This document shows, in pieces, positions 48,401 to 57,459 of a DNA stretch of 64,000 nt. Each line of letters begins with the position of its first letter. The first letter of the stretch is position 1. The stretch is from positions 372,001 to 436,000 of the forward strand of contig NZ_JNIS01000001.1 in assembly GCF_000702625.1 (NCBI RefSeq), written 5' to 3'. Source of the stretch: Exiguobacterium oxidotolerans JCM 12280. Lineage in GTDB: Bacteria > Bacillota > Bacilli > Exiguobacteriales > Exiguobacteriaceae. A program made the position numbers and the translations under genes. The notes below the pieces were generated by a model, which made no database searches, was not told the DNA's origin, and worked only from the letters and a program-made list of their open reading frames with translations.

Positions 48401-48987
48401 AATAAAATATCATCGACACGTGAGAGATTCGTCTCCGTGTCACTCAGCTTCCGCTCCGCTTGTTTTTTCCGGTGGCGGTATTTTAAGACACCTGCTGCCT
48501 CTTCGATGACGGACCGCCGCTCTTCCGGTTTCCCGGAGATGACTTGTTCGACACGTCCTTGACCAATGATTGCGAAGGCATCACGGGACAGACCTGTATC
48601 CATAAAGAGATCGAGGACGTCCTTCAAGCGGCATGGTTTTTTATTAAGAAAATAATCACTGTCTCCATTTCGACTGACGCGTCGCGTCACGCTCAACTCT
48701 TGGTAAGGTAAAGCAACCGTTCCCGACTCATTATCGAGGACAAGCGTCACCTCTGCGAACTGCTTTCGATGTTCTGACATACTGCCGGCGAAGATGACAT
48801 CTTCCATCTTCGCACCGCGCAATGATTTAGCCGATTGCTCACCGAGCACCCAGCGCACTGCATCCGATATATTCGACTTCCCACTACCGTTCGGTCCGAC
48901 GACTGCCGTCACTCCCGGTAGGAAGTCAAGTTCTGTCCGGCTCGCAAAAGATTTGAAGCCGTTGATTTCAATTCGTTTTAAGTACAT
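45418..48987 (-). CDS. smc: Chromosome segregation ATPase SMC
   Basis: Condensin core that organises the chromosome with ScpA and ScpB. The 1189-residue protein has the N-terminal ATPase half (Walker A GPNGSGKS at 31-38), a long coiled coil, the hinge domain (about 510-670), the returning coiled coil and the C-terminal half with signature LLSGGERALTAIALL and Walker B FCVLDEVEAALDEAN. The ATG with GGTGG upstream gives the usual start MYLKRIEINGFKSF; an in-frame GTG lies three codons earlier. In this genome it is split from rnc by a plus-strand gene. Confidence 0.97.
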   Translation of the reverse strand: MYLKRIEINGFKSFASRTELDFLPGVTAVVGPNGSGKSNISDAVRWVLGEQSAKSLRGAKMEDVIFAGSMSEHRKQFAEVTLVLDNESGTVALPYQELSVTRRVSRNGDSDYFLNKKPCRLKDVLDLFMDTGLSRDAFAIIGQGRVEQVISGKPEERRSVIEEAAGVLKYRHRKKQAERKLSDTETNLSRVDDILFELGGRIEPLREQAALAKEYLIARDRFDFLERGIIAEEIQSYMEQIAQLTMEIETCERELSNEQARLEETQTSREEQETMLENIRRTETEMQERLRTVSTTLVEIQGSLNLAKEREKHGTQMKERLEQEVATLEARVSLIEDEAKKAARLRDETKQTYEQTVKRREQADAALTYSDRDFEKEAEQLRSEAFEVASRLAATNNAYNRAKQDLQSAEELRRTFAEGTGSKQSAQTAYAAEVDRLEASSFNVRQQLDALVAEETQVETKQHEQRTMMTQVERSIVDLHRRRDKTEDRIEFLESVKADYSGYFGAVKTILKQRDHISGIYGAVAELISVPARYEAAIETALGGAMQNVVVDTDATGRKLIQELRRLNAGRATFMPLSSIQRRDLNQSVRNQLSAMQGYIGVASELVTTTDELTKLKQNLLGTTLVVESLEQANAIARATGHRYRLVTLDGDVVNVGGSMTGGSWKKGTPLFSQSRELDELREGLTQGQAVIREQERRLAEMKVVDEQLNVTLETLAQEMKTTRTTLESLRDELTEAKHGLAITASELSVQDGQLQRLAEQEREAKATIEQAEHDIANLTKRQQELRRDLDQLKEAQARGAVTIEDLKQQQADALLEERTMILKLDQVNREVERIEESLNHAKLERSHKRRDLKHVLEGFGEGQIEALHAEQAQMLKEQTTVEQELKAITDQIQRDGESLRLLRIREAKLKEEQQSAKQQVDQARLNHGRISTRLETRQETLDEMGLILELIEPLTIPFEEAKEEVHLLKRQLEEIGVVNIGAIEEFAEVDQRFTFLSTQRDDLVTAKTDLYAVIDEMDREVVRLFKETFTAVREHFRETFRELFGGGEADLILVDPSDLLTSGIDIVAKPPGKKLQNLSLLSGGERALTAIALLFAILKTRPVPFCVLDEVEAALDEANVARFGEFVHQLARDTQFIIITHRKGTMESADVLYGVTMQQNGISEVLSVKLEEARRTLTEEVESKELKQ

Positions 48988-49113
48988 CTTTACCACCCAT
49001 ATGTTTAAATTTCTTTTAATTTTCTTTTAGTTTACCATAGCCGAAAGGTCTACAAAATGGTAGGTTTTATGGTAATGTTAACGGTAAAGACGTGAAGAGG
49101 AGAATTCAACGAT
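48988..49113. other. Divergent intergenic region between smc and the DUF1128 gene
   Basis: AT-rich gap of 126 bases with starts on both sides. The minus strand has an extended -10 (TGGTAAACT) with a weak -35; the plus strand has a similar TGGTAATGT. Both look like SigA sites of the extended -10 type, but without good -35 boxes they stay tentative. Confidence 0.35.
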
Positions 49114-49314
49114 ATGACAATTGAACAAATGATTGAAGCAATCTTGGATAAATTAAATATTATTAATAAAGGCGTCATCAAAGCTGAGCAGTTCGATGGC
49201 ACAAAAAATGACGACTTAAAAGAAATTTATGAGTTCGTCATGATGCGTGAATCGTTATCACTCGCTGAGGTCGATGCAATCGTCGATGAACTAAAATCAC
49301 TGAAGACGGTGTAA
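49114..49314 (+). CDS. DUF1128 family protein (YfkK type)
   Basis: Small acidic 66-residue protein with helical character throughout, no membrane segment and no known enzymatic motif. It matches the DUF1128 family (EQMIEAILDKLNIINKGVIK start, YEFVMMRESLSLAEVDAIVDEL end), whose function is unknown. GAGGAG lies 11 bases ahead of the ATG. It is on the plus strand between smc and rnc, where B. subtilis has nothing, and is closed by a strong two-way terminator, so it appears as an insertion into an otherwise conserved minus-strand run. Confidence 0.85.
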   Translation: MTIEQMIEAILDKLNIINKGVIKAEQFDGTKNDDLKEIYEFVMMRESLSLAEVDAIVDELKSLKTV

Positions 49315-49315
49315 G

Positions 49316-49365
49316 AAACCATATAAAAAAGGCGTTCCCAATCGGGCGCCTTTTTTATATGGTTT
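49316..49365. terminator. Two-way intrinsic terminator between DUF1128 gene and rnc
   Basis: A 19-bp perfect stem (49316-49334 with 49347-49365) with a 12-base loop. A- and T-runs at both sides provide T-tracts for both strands, so it can stop the plus-strand gene and rnc, whose stop codons face each other here. Confidence 0.93.
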
Positions 49366-49371
49366 TTTTAC

Positions 49372-50142
49372 TTAAAATTGTTTTTTCAGCACAAGCAAGG
49401 CTTGTTTCGCTGCTTGCTGTTCTGCTTCTTTTTTCGAACGACCGGTCCCGATTCCTTCAAGCTTATCCGGGACTTGAACACGCGAAATGAATTCCCGGCT
49501 ATGTGCAGGACCACGTTCTTCGATGATCTCGTATTCAATTTGTCCGAGGCCGACCCGTTGGATCGCTTCTTGTAATTGGCTCTTGAAGTCTGTCTGCTCT
49601 TCGAAGAAACCAGATGCCACTTTCGGAAAAACCGCTTCGGCGAGGAATCGCTCTGCTGCTTCAATGCCTTGATCGAGATAAAGTGCACCGATAAACGCTT
49701 CAAATACGTCAGCAAGTAATGCTGGCCGATTTCGTCCGCCTGTCAGTTCTTCCCCTTTACCTAGCAAAATCATGTCAGAGAATTCATAATGATTGGCAAA
49801 CTGGACGAGCGATGGTTCACACACGATAGCTGCTCGCAGTTTTGTTAATTCCCCCTCGGAACGTTCCGGGTAGTGTTCAAATAAATATCTTGAGACCGTC
49901 AATTCTAAGACTGCATCCCCTAAAAATTCAAGTCGTTCGTTATCCCCATCCGATTCACGTTGTTCATTGACAAACGAAGAATGAGTAAACGCTTGCTTCA
50001 ACAATTCGACATTTGAAAAATGAATCGAAAGGCGCGTTTGTAACTCTTCGAATTTTTGCTCGATTTGAGCAAACGTCCGCGCATCTTTTCGACGTTTTAC
50101 GTAAGGTCCTTTTCGGACACGACGTCCTTTTTGATTCGTCAT
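49372..50142 (-). CDS. rnc: Ribonuclease III
   Basis: Endonuclease for double-stranded RNA, processing of rRNA and many mRNAs. The 256-residue protein has a basic start, the catalytic domain with signature [12 protein letters not shown] (68-79) and acidic metal ligands in [13 protein letters not shown], and a C-terminal double-stranded RNA-binding domain (about 180-255). The ATG has GGAGG 4 bases ahead. A GC-rich hairpin lies just upstream of its ribosome site. Confidence 0.97.
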   Translation of the reverse strand: MTNQKGRRVRKGPYVKRRKDARTFAQIEQKFEELQTRLSIHFSNVELLKQAFTHSSFVNEQRESDGDNERLEFLGDAVLELTVSRYLFEHYPERSEGELTKLRAAIVCEPSLVQFANHYEFSDMILLGKGEELTGGRNRPALLADVFEAFIGALYLDQGIEAAERFLAEAVFPKVASGFFEEQTDFKSQLQEAIQRVGLGQIEYEIIEERGPAHSREFISRVQVPDKLEGIGTGRSKKEAEQQAAKQALLVLKKQF

Positions 50143-50164
50143 AATTCCTCCTAAACAGCTAAAT

Positions 50165-50187
50165 CCCACCGCAAAAAGAGCGGTGGG
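50165..50187 (-). terminator. Hairpin between acpP and rnc
   Basis: Minus strand CCCACCGC and GCGGTGGG pair around seven bases (TCTTTTT). Only ATTTAG follows, so it is at best a weak terminator. It lies 13 bases after the acpP stop and 22 bases ahead of the rnc start and could be an RNA processing site. Confidence 0.5.
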
Positions 50188-50200
50188 TCAGCGTCAATGA

Positions 50201-50440
50201 TTAGACTTGTGTTTCGATGTAGCTGACGACATCGCCGACAGTCTTCAAGTTTTCTGCTTGATCGTCTTCGATTGTGATTTCGAATTTATCTTCGAGATCC
50301 ATAACGAGTTCCATTACTTCAAGTGAATCTGCACCGAGATCGTCTTTGAACGATTTATCGAGTGTGATTTCACTTTGCTCTTTACCTAATTTTTCTGCGA
50401 TTGCCTCTTGTACGTCTACTAAAATTTGTTCTTTTGTCAT
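50201..50440 (-). CDS. acpP: Acyl carrier protein
   Basis: Carries growing fatty acids on a phosphopantetheine arm. The 79-residue protein has the attachment serine Ser39 in GADSLEVMELV and the acidic helix II. GGAGGG precedes the ATG; the ATG five codons upstream is inside the spacing of the site. It closes the fapR-plsX-fabD-fabG-acpP block and is followed by rnc. Confidence 0.97.
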   Translation of the reverse strand: MTKEQILVDVQEAIAEKLGKEQSEITLDKSFKDDLGADSLEVMELVMDLEDKFEITIEDDQAENLKTVGDVVSYIETQV

Positions 50441-50508
50441 TTGAAATCCCTCCATGAGTTGAGTATATAAGATGATTGCCGATTTGGCAAAGTACTACCG
50501 GTGTTCAG

Positions 50509-51240
50509 TTACATTGTCATGCCGCCATCAACTGCGAGCGTTTGCCCTGTGATGTAACGGGCTTCGTCCGAAGCGATGAAGCTGACGAGTGCTGCAATGT
50601 CTTGCGTTTGCCCAAACCGTTTCAATGGAATTTGTCCAAGTGACAGATTCCGTTGATCGTCCGTCAATTCATCGGTCATGTCTGTTTCGATGAATCCTGG
50701 GCAAATCGCATTCGCTGTGACCCCTTTACTTGCGAGTTCACGGGCGACCGATTTCGTCAACCCAATCAAACCGGCTTTCGCGGCCACATAGTTCGCTTGC
50801 CCCGGATTACCCGTGATGCCGACGACCGAAGCGATATTGATGATGCGACCACCCGTCTTCATCAACGGGCGTGACGCCGCTTGTGTGACGAGGAACGCAC
50901 CTTTTAGGTTCGTATCAATGACAGCATCAAAGTCGGCTTCTTTCATACGCATCAACAAACCGTCGCGTGTGATACCGGCGTTGTTGACGACACAATCCAG
51001 TTGACCGAATGCATCGACGGTCTGTTTAACCAACGCCTTGACTTGATCAGCTTTCGCAACGTCTGCTTGGATGGCGATTGCCTCACCACCAGAAGCGATG
51101 ATATCCGCGACGACGGCTTCTGCTTTTTCTGTGCTACCGGCATAGTTGACGACGACTTTAAAACCATCTGTCGCGAGACGTGTTGCGATTGCCGCACCGA
51201 TTCCTCGTGAGGCGCCTGTTACGAGTGCTACCTTACTCAT
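50509..51240 (-). CDS. fabG: 3-oxoacyl-ACP reductase FabG
   Basis: NADPH-dependent reductase of fatty acid elongation, short-chain dehydrogenase fold, 243 residues. Cofactor motif TGASRGIG at 8-15, NNAG at 86-89 and the catalytic Ser138, Tyr151 and Lys155. Its ATG overlaps the fabD stop by four bases, so the two are coupled. FabH and FabF are not in this window. Confidence 0.97.
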   Translation of the reverse strand: MSKVALVTGASRGIGAAIATRLATDGFKVVVNYAGSTEKAEAVVADIIASGGEAIAIQADVAKADQVKALVKQTVDAFGQLDCVVNNAGITRDGLLMRMKEADFDAVIDTNLKGAFLVTQAASRPLMKTGGRIINIASVVGITGNPGQANYVAAKAGLIGLTKSVARELASKGVTANAICPGFIETDMTDELTDDQRNLSLGQIPLKRFGQTQDIAALVSFIASDEARYITGQTLAVDGGMTM

Positions 51241-52160
51241 CCACGAATTCCCTCCGCTTCTAGTTGTTCAAGTGTCGTGATACTAATGATTTTAACGTCT
51301 TTTTTGATACGTTTGACAAGCCCACTAAGTGGTGAAGACGGTCCGAATTCGATGAAGGTATCGACACCCTCTTCAATCAATTGCTCGACACATGCCTCAA
51401 AGCGAACAGGTGAATACAATTGTTGAACGAGCAGTCGTTTCAAGTCGTCCGGTTGATCGTGAAACGATCCGTCCACGTTTGAGATAAACTTCGCTTGCGC
51501 CGCTTCGAATGGTGAAGAAGCAAGGAAATCTTCGAAACGTGGTGCGAACGGTGTCATTAAAGAGGAGTGGAACGCACCGGAGACATCGAGTGGTAAGACA
51601 CGCTTTGCACCGAGCTCTTTTAATTTCGCTGTCGCCGATTCGACGGCTGCGACGTGCCCTGAGATGACGAATTGGCCAGGACAGTTGTAGTTCGCGATTT
51701 GCACGATTTCACCTGTCGCCGCAATCGATTCGACGGCATGGTGCGCGGCTTCGACATCACTTAAACCGATGACGGCAGCCATCGTTCCACCTGAAACCTG
51801 GTTCATCAACTTACCACGTTCATGGACAAGATAAACGGCTTCACTCGGCGTAAGGACCGATGCTGCGACAAGCGCGCTGTACTCCCCGACGCTATGCCCA
51901 AGGACATAGTCCGGTTTGTTACCGAGTGCTGCATAACGAGTGGCGAGAAGTGTACTATGTGCGACGATTGCGGGTTGAGCAAGCTCCGTCGCCTTTAGTT
52001 CTTCTTTTGTCCCCGTCGTTAACAGCGTTGTTAAATCTAGGCCGATTCGTGTTCCGAGATCGACTAACGTTTGTTTAGTTTCTTCCTCACTGACAAGTGT
52101 CTGTCCCATACCGGGCATTTGTGACCCTTGCCCCGGAAACATCCATACCGTTTTCCCCAT
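51237..52160 (-). CDS. fabD: Malonyl-CoA:ACP transacylase FabD
   Basis: Moves malonyl from CoA to ACP, feeding fatty acid synthesis. The 307-residue protein has FPGQGSQ (8-14), catalytic Ser90 in GHSVGEYSA and His198 in SGAFHSSLM. The start ATG has GGAGTGAG upstream; longer forms overlap plsX. Lies 19 bases after plsX. Confidence 0.96.
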   Translation of the reverse strand: MGKTVWMFPGQGSQMPGMGQTLVSEEETKQTLVDLGTRIGLDLTTLLTTGTKEELKATELAQPAIVAHSTLLATRYAALGNKPDYVLGHSVGEYSALVAASVLTPSEAVYLVHERGKLMNQVSGGTMAAVIGLSDVEAAHHAVESIAATGEIVQIANYNCPGQFVISGHVAAVESATAKLKELGAKRVLPLDVSGAFHSSLMTPFAPRFEDFLASSPFEAAQAKFISNVDGSFHDQPDDLKRLLVQQLYSPVRFEACVEQLIEEGVDTFIEFGPSSPLSGLVKRIKKDVKIISITTLEQLEAEGIRG

Positions 52161-52179
52161 CTCGCTCACTCCTTTAGCT

Positions 52180-53166
52180 CTATTTTGTCTTCGCTTCAAT
52201 GATTTTCGCAACGACGTGTTGCTCGACCATCATTTCAGCCTGTGCCAGCGCACGACTGAAGGCATAGGCATTGCTCGAGCCGTGTGCTTTGATGACAGGT
52301 GCCGCAATTCCGAACAGCCCGGCCCCACCATATTCTTCGTACGCGAGCAATTGCTTCATTTTTTTAAGTTTCGGCTTTAAAATTAACGCCGCGATTTTCG
52401 AACTGAATGAACTCATGAACTGTTCCTTCATGACACCCATAATCATGCTTGCAGCACCTTCCGTACTTTTCAACAACGTATTCCCTGCAAATCCTTCTGT
52501 GACGATCACGTCCACATCACCACTCATCGCTTCTCTCGCCTCGACATTCCCAATAAAATGAATAGGGGCAGTCTCAAGTAAGGGATATGTTTCCTTCGTC
52601 AGTGCATTGCCTTTACCAGCTTCTGAGCCGATATTGAGCAGACCAACTTTCGGTTGTTTGATACCACGTACTTGTTCTGCGTAGACTGATCCCATGATGG
52701 CATAATCAAGCAAATGTTCTGCTTTTGCATCCGGATTAGCACCGACATCTAAGATGACGACACCTTTTCCGTTTCTTGTCGGGAAAGTCGGGGCCAGCGC
52801 AGGACGGTCAACCCCTTCGATTCGACCAATCACAAACAATCCGGCAGTCATCAGTGCTCCCGTGTTGCCTGCTGAAATCAAGGCATCCGCCTCTTTTGTT
52901 TTCACCAGGTTTGCAGCCACAACGAGTGAGCTATCTTTTTTCCGTCGAATCGCACGGACCGGTTCGTCTTCTCCAGTGATGACAGTTGCCGCGTGAACGA
53001 TCGTCACACGGGAATCCTTGATGTCGTAAGAACGTAACTTCAATTCATCTCCAACCAATCGAATTTCAATGTCCGCCTTCGGGCGCTCCCCTAAATACTG
53101 AATCACACCTTCGACAATCGCACGAGGGGCGTTGTCGCCACCCATTGCATCTACTGCTAAAATCAT
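52180..53166 (-). CDS. plsX: Phosphate acyltransferase PlsX
   Basis: Makes acyl-phosphate from acyl-ACP for phosphatidic acid synthesis. The 328-residue protein starts with ILAVDAMGGDNAP and carries the conserved SAGNTGALM (about 101-109) and the GFAGN segment (about 226). The start overlaps the fapR stop; of two adjacent ATG codons the second fits the family start and has GGAGG 7 bases ahead. Under FapR control by context. Confidence 0.96.
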   Translation of the reverse strand: MILAVDAMGGDNAPRAIVEGVIQYLGERPKADIEIRLVGDELKLRSYDIKDSRVTIVHAATVITGEDEPVRAIRRKKDSSLVVAANLVKTKEADALISAGNTGALMTAGLFVIGRIEGVDRPALAPTFPTRNGKGVVILDVGANPDAKAEHLLDYAIMGSVYAEQVRGIKQPKVGLLNIGSEAGKGNALTKETYPLLETAPIHFIGNVEAREAMSGDVDVIVTEGFAGNTLLKSTEGAASMIMGVMKEQFMSSFSSKIAALILKPKLKKMKQLLAYEEYGGAGLFGIAAPVIKAHGSSNAYAFSRALAQAEMMVEQHVVAKIIEAKTK

Positions 53167-53732
53167 CATGATTCCTCCTTACTACTACGATACACCGTAA
53201 ACTCACCGATAAAGACACACTCATCACCGACATAACTTTCGACGTTGATGTCTGATCGTCCATCTTGTCGATGGGAACTGACGAACGCTTTCGCGACGAC
53301 ACGTTCCCCAACATGGACAGATCGTGTAAATTGCACGTTTGCTCGTGTCGTCAATGCTAACTCGTCATCAATTAACGCGATGGCGAGCGAATTGGCTTGA
53401 GCGAACAGAATATGCCCGCGTGCAATCGCGTTCCGGCTAAAAGCGTGTTCCGGCAAAATTTCTAAAATCGAAATCGCAGATGTATCAAGTTTCAGGTCAA
53501 TCATATCACCAATGACTTCGCTTTCGGTCAAAGTACGCACGTCATCGAGTCGTTCTGTCGCGACGTGTTTAATCCGTTCCCGTAATTCAGGGATTTTCAA
53601 TTCCATTCGATCGAGCCGAATCGTCTGAATGCTGACGTTAAAATGAAGCGCAAGTGCTTCATCCGTGATGAATGGATTTTGTTCAATTGTATGCTGTAGT
53701 TCTACTTGCCGTTCTTTTTTAGGTACCCGCAT
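53166..53732 (-). CDS. fapR: Fatty acid and phospholipid biosynthesis repressor FapR
   Basis: Repressor released from DNA by malonyl-CoA. The 188-residue protein has an N-terminal helix-turn-helix (22-45, [21 protein letters not shown]) and a C-terminal hot-dog domain for malonyl-CoA (about 75-188). GGAGG is 7 bases ahead of the ATG. A FapR-box-like operator overlaps its own promoter start, so the gene is autoregulated together with plsX-fabD-fabG-acpP. Confidence 0.96.
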   Translation of the reverse strand: MRVPKKERQVELQHTIEQNPFITDEALALHFNVSIQTIRLDRMELKIPELRERIKHVATERLDDVRTLTESEVIGDMIDLKLDTSAISILEILPEHAFSRNAIARGHILFAQANSLAIALIDDELALTTRANVQFTRSVHVGERVVAKAFVSSHRQDGRSDINVESYVGDECVFIGEFTVYRSSKEES

Positions 53733-53764
53733 GTACGTTCCTCCTACAAGAAGGATAATCACTA

Positions 53765-53781
53765 TTATCACCTGGTACTAA
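53765..53781. promoter_or_regulatory. FapR operator
   Basis: Minus strand TTAGTACCAGGTGATAA agrees with the known 17-base FapR site TTAGTACCTGATACTAA at 13 positions, including a perfect left half. It begins just downstream of the -10 box and covers the likely transcription start of fapR. Confidence 0.82.
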
Positions 53782-53785
53782 TAGT

Positions 53786-53814
53786 AGTATATATCCCCCG
53801 TTGTTCACTTTCAA
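53786..53814 (-). promoter_or_regulatory. SigA-type promoter of fapR-plsX-fabDG-acpP
   Basis: -35 TTGAAA (53809-53814), 17-base spacer, -10 TATACT (53786-53791). The -35 lies right after the recG stop codon at 53818. Confidence 0.82.
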
Positions 53815-53817
53815 GTA

Positions 53818-55848
53818 TTATTCAATTCTTTCTCCGTCAAGCAGTCCTTGCTCTTCGATATAATGGCGTAACACGTCGTAGTCCGATGTTTGCCAAAAGG
53901 CATCCGAACGCAACAAGCGGACGGCGTCGTTCCGGGCTGTTTCCATGATTTGAATATCGAGGGCAGGATCTGTCAGGACGAAGCGTGGCAATCCACTTTG
54001 TTCTGTCCCAAAGAAATTACCCGATCCGCGTAGTTCTAAGTCTTTTTCCGCTAATTTGAAGCCGTCGTTCGTCTCTGTCATCGTCTTAATCCGCTCTTTC
54101 CCGGTGTCAGACGACGGATCAGCAATCAAGATACAATATGACTGTGCATCCCCTCGTCCGACACGTCCACGCAATTGATGCAATTGCGCGAGACCGAATC
54201 GTTCTGCGTCGTAAATGACGATGATTGAGGCATTCGGGACGTTCACCCCGACTTCGACGACAGTCGTCGAGACGAGGACTTGGACCTGATTGTCCTTGAA
54301 AGCTTGCATGACCTCGTCTTTTTCAGACGAGCCGAGACGTCCGTGCATCAAACCAACTTGATTGTCGCGGAAACGTTCGACGAGAACGGCATGCAATTCC
54401 ATCGCATTTTGAACATCAAGCGATTCAGATTCCTCGATCAATGGCGTGATGACATAGGCTTGTCGCCCGAGAAGTAACTCCTTCTCCACAAAACCAAAGA
54501 CGCGTTCAATCTGTTCTGGTTTTGCCCAGTACGTTTCAATTTCTTTACGCCCTGCTGGCATCTCGTCGATGATCGAAACATCCATATCGCCAAACACAGA
54601 AATCGCAAGTGTTCGCGGAATCGGTGTCGCCGTCATATAGAGGACATCTGCTTGTGCTGCTTTTGCTCGGAGGCGCTTCCGTTGCTCGACACCAAACCGA
54701 TGTTGTTCGTCCGTAATCACTAAATGTAAGTCCTTGAAGACGACTGTATCCTGAATCAAGGCATGGGTGCCGACAAGGATATCGATTTCTCCTTGCCGTA
54801 AGGCTTCTAGCAATAACACACGGGCCTTTCCTTTGACAGAACTCGTTAAGAGACCGACTTTAATCCCGAATGGTTCGAGTAACGGGGCAAGTGAGGAAGC
54901 ATGCTGCTCCGCTAGTATTTCAGTCGGAACCATCAAGGCGCCTTGCTTGTTCGCACGAATCGTCGCGAACAGGGCAATCGCCGCGATGACGGTCTTCCCA
55001 CTTCCGACATCTCCTTGCAGCAACCGATTCATTCGCTCTGCTCGATGCATATCACTCAAAATTTCTTCTGTCACTCGTTTTTGAGCGCCTGTCAACGGAA
55101 ATGGCAATCCTGCAATAAACTCGTCGACGGCTGCTTGATGTAACGGTAAAGCAATCCCTTGTCCCTGTCGCTTTCCAAGTCGTAATGTCTGAAGCTTTAA
55201 CTGAAAATAGAGGCACTCTTCATACACATAACTTCTTCTCGCCGCTGTCAATTCTTTTCGATGCGTCGGGAAGTGTAACGCCTTTAGCATCGTCATCCGG
55301 TCGAGAAGTCGATACGCCGTCCGAATCGAATCGGGCACCCGCTCCCCGACTGATTCTACTGCTGCGAAAGCGAGTTCGACGACACGGCGGAACGTCTTCA
55401 TCCGCATGTCACCTTTTAAGGAATAGACGGGTGTCAGTTCACCTTCGATCGCCCCGAATTGAAGTTCCGTCGCTGAAATCGTCATCCGATGCAAATCCCA
55501 CTTGCCGCTGACCGTCACTTCTTCCCCTAACTTCAATTGGGCTTTGTAAAAGGCACGATTGAACATCGTCACCGTGACGCTGTAGCGTTCTTCGACAAGT
55601 AACCGGAACGTTAGCCGATTCTTACCTTTTCCGTAATAACGAACGAGCGGTTCTGATTGAACTTGACCTGTGAACTTGACCTTATCTTCATGGATCGCTT
55701 CCGTTAAACTCCCCGTAACGAAATCATCGTAACGAAATGGGACGTGCTCCAGCACGTCCGAGATCGTTACGATATCCATTTCTGCAAGCTTAGTTGCCAA
55801 ATCACGCCCGACTCCCTTAAGTGCCGTGACCTCACTTGATGGATTCAT
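53818..55848 (-). CDS. recG: ATP-dependent DNA helicase RecG
   Basis: Branch migration helicase that remodels stalled forks and Holliday junctions. The 676-residue protein has the N-terminal wedge/OB domain (about 55-150), Walker A GDVGSGKT (279-286), the ATPase box TDEQH, and SF2 motifs through QLRGRVGRG. Start ATG is inside the last 17 bases of sdaAA with GGAGA upstream. Complete. Confidence 0.97.
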   Translation of the reverse strand: MNPSSEVTALKGVGRDLATKLAEMDIVTISDVLEHVPFRYDDFVTGSLTEAIHEDKVKFTGQVQSEPLVRYYGKGKNRLTFRLLVEERYSVTVTMFNRAFYKAQLKLGEEVTVSGKWDLHRMTISATELQFGAIEGELTPVYSLKGDMRMKTFRRVVELAFAAVESVGERVPDSIRTAYRLLDRMTMLKALHFPTHRKELTAARRSYVYEECLYFQLKLQTLRLGKRQGQGIALPLHQAAVDEFIAGLPFPLTGAQKRVTEEILSDMHRAERMNRLLQGDVGSGKTVIAAIALFATIRANKQGALMVPTEILAEQHASSLAPLLEPFGIKVGLLTSSVKGKARVLLLEALRQGEIDILVGTHALIQDTVVFKDLHLVITDEQHRFGVEQRKRLRAKAAQADVLYMTATPIPRTLAISVFGDMDVSIIDEMPAGRKEIETYWAKPEQIERVFGFVEKELLLGRQAYVITPLIEESESLDVQNAMELHAVLVERFRDNQVGLMHGRLGSSEKDEVMQAFKDNQVQVLVSTTVVEVGVNVPNASIIVIYDAERFGLAQLHQLRGRVGRGDAQSYCILIADPSSDTGKERIKTMTETNDGFKLAEKDLELRGSGNFFGTEQSGLPRFVLTDPALDIQIMETARNDAVRLLRSDAFWQTSDYDVLRHYIEEQGLLDGERIE

Positions 55849-56728
55849 TCGATAAATCTCCAAAAATCTTCGACTCGAGCCAGCGTCCAGTCGGTGTATT
55901 CGCAAGACCGCCTTTCGCCGTTTCACGTAAGGCAGAAGGCATCATTTGACCGATTTCATACATTGCCGAGATGACTTCGTCACACGGAATACGTGACGTG
56001 ATGCCAGCCAGTGCCATATCGGCTGCGACGAGCGCATTCGCTCCTCCCATCGCATTTCGTTTGACGCACGGGACTTCGACAAGTCCAGCGACTGGGTCAC
56101 AGACGAGACCAAGCATATTTTTTAAAGCAATTGCAAACGCATGCGCCGATTGATCCGGGGTTCCTCCTGCCATTTCGACAATCGCAGCAGCTGCCATTGC
56201 TGTCGCCGAACCTACTTCCGCTTGGCATCCGCCTGCCGCACCTGAGATGGAGGCATTATTGGCAACAACGAACCCGAACGCACCCGATGTGAAAAGGTAT
56301 CGGAGCATCTCCTCGCGTGAAGGCTGAAGCCGTTCTTTGACGGCGAACAACGTCCCTGGGACGACGCCCGCGCTCCCTGCTGTTGGTGTCGCACAGATTT
56401 TCCCCATTGCCGCGTTGACTTCATTCGTTCCGATGGCTTTGCTGACGGCATCTAACAAAAGATCTCCCGATAACCCGTTCCCTGACGCCCGATATCGTTG
56501 CAGTAAGACTGCATCCCCGCCTGTCAAACCGGTGACCGATTCGACACCGTCACCTGCAAGTGACCGTTCGACAGCTTCTTCCATGACTTGTAAATTCCGT
56601 TCCATCATTGCATATACTTCATCACGCTCTAAATGGCGGACCGTCATTTCTTGTTCAATCATGATTTCTGAAATCGGCACATTTTTTTCCGTAGCGAGTG
56701 CTACGAGTTCTTTTACTGATTTAAACAT
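55832..56728 (-). CDS. sdaAA: L-serine dehydratase, iron-sulfur alpha subunit
   Basis: Deaminates L-serine to pyruvate and ammonia with the beta subunit. The 298-residue protein keeps the cysteines expected to hold the [4Fe-4S] cluster, Cys112, Cys168, Cys210 and Cys221 (three ligate it). The conserved TPTAGSAGVVPG and NNASISGAAGGCQAEVGSA blocks are present. It follows sdaAB by 4 bases and overlaps recG. The Bacilli two-subunit type. Confidence 0.96.
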   Translation of the reverse strand: MFKSVKELVALATEKNVPISEIMIEQEMTVRHLERDEVYAMMERNLQVMEEAVERSLAGDGVESVTGLTGGDAVLLQRYRASGNGLSGDLLLDAVSKAIGTNEVNAAMGKICATPTAGSAGVVPGTLFAVKERLQPSREEMLRYLFTSGAFGFVVANNASISGAAGGCQAEVGSATAMAAAAIVEMAGGTPDQSAHAFAIALKNMLGLVCDPVAGLVEVPCVKRNAMGGANALVAADMALAGITSRIPCDEVISAMYEIGQMMPSALRETAKGGLANTPTGRWLESKIFGDLSNESIK

Positions 56729-56732
56729 TTCT

Positions 56733-57395
56733 TCACTCTCCCATCATGACGGATCGTTCGACCTGTGGTAACCGATTAATTTCTTCAAGCACTTCTTTAG
56801 GCATCCGATCATCGATTTCAATCGCCATCAAGGCTTGACGTCCTTTTTCATGGCGCGACACTTCCATGTGACCAATGTTAATTTCATAGTCTGCGAGAAT
56901 GCTCGTGACTGCCGCAATCGCCCCGAAACGATCGTGGTGCAAGACGACAAGTGCCGGCCCGCCACCTGAGAGACGTAACGGTACACCATTCAATTCTGTA
57001 ATTTCAATCGTTCCTCCACCAATTGAAATGCCGACGAGTTCAAATTGATTTTCTCCATCAGTCAAATGGACTCGCGCCGTATTCGGATGGTCCGTCAGTG
57101 CTTCACTCGTCTCAAAATGAACCCGAATTCCTTTCCCTTCGGCGATTTTAATCGACTCAGGAATTCGATCATCAAACGTATCATAACCAAGTACACCACC
57201 AATGATCGCTACATCGGTTCCGTGCCCCCGGTACGTATCGGCAAACGATCCATAAAATGTGATATAAATGTCTGTTGGCGTTTCCCCGAACAACTTACCC
57301 GCCATCAAACCGATTCGTGCTGCTCCTGCCGTATGGGAACTCGATGGTCCTACCATGACAGGACCGATGATATCAAATACACTACGATACTTCAT
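56733..57395 (-). CDS. sdaAB: L-serine dehydratase, beta subunit
   Basis: Partner of SdaAA, 220 residues. The N-terminal part (1-140) has the SDH-beta conserved block IIGPVMVGPSSSHTAGAAR (about 9-27), and a C-terminal ACT domain (about 148-220) is expected to bind serine. GAGAGGGGG lies ahead of the ATG. A putative promoter overlaps the fakA terminator upstream. Confidence 0.96.
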   Translation of the reverse strand: MKYRSVFDIIGPVMVGPSSSHTAGAARIGLMAGKLFGETPTDIYITFYGSFADTYRGHGTDVAIIGGVLGYDTFDDRIPESIKIAEGKGIRVHFETSEALTDHPNTARVHLTDGENQFELVGISIGGGTIEITELNGVPLRLSGGGPALVVLHHDRFGAIAAVTSILADYEINIGHMEVSRHEKGRQALMAIEIDDRMPKEVLEEINRLPQVERSVMMGE

Positions 57396-57416
57396 TTCAT
57401 TTCCCCCTCTCTTTTA

Positions 57417-57459
57417 AACAAAACAAAATCCCACCTCTATTATCGCAGATGGTGGGATT
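57417..57459 (-). terminator. Intrinsic terminator of fakA operon
   Basis: Minus strand AATCCCACC and GGTGGGATT pair around 15 bases, followed by TTGTTTTG. It lies 28 bases after the fakA stop codon, before sdaAB. Confidence 0.8.
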
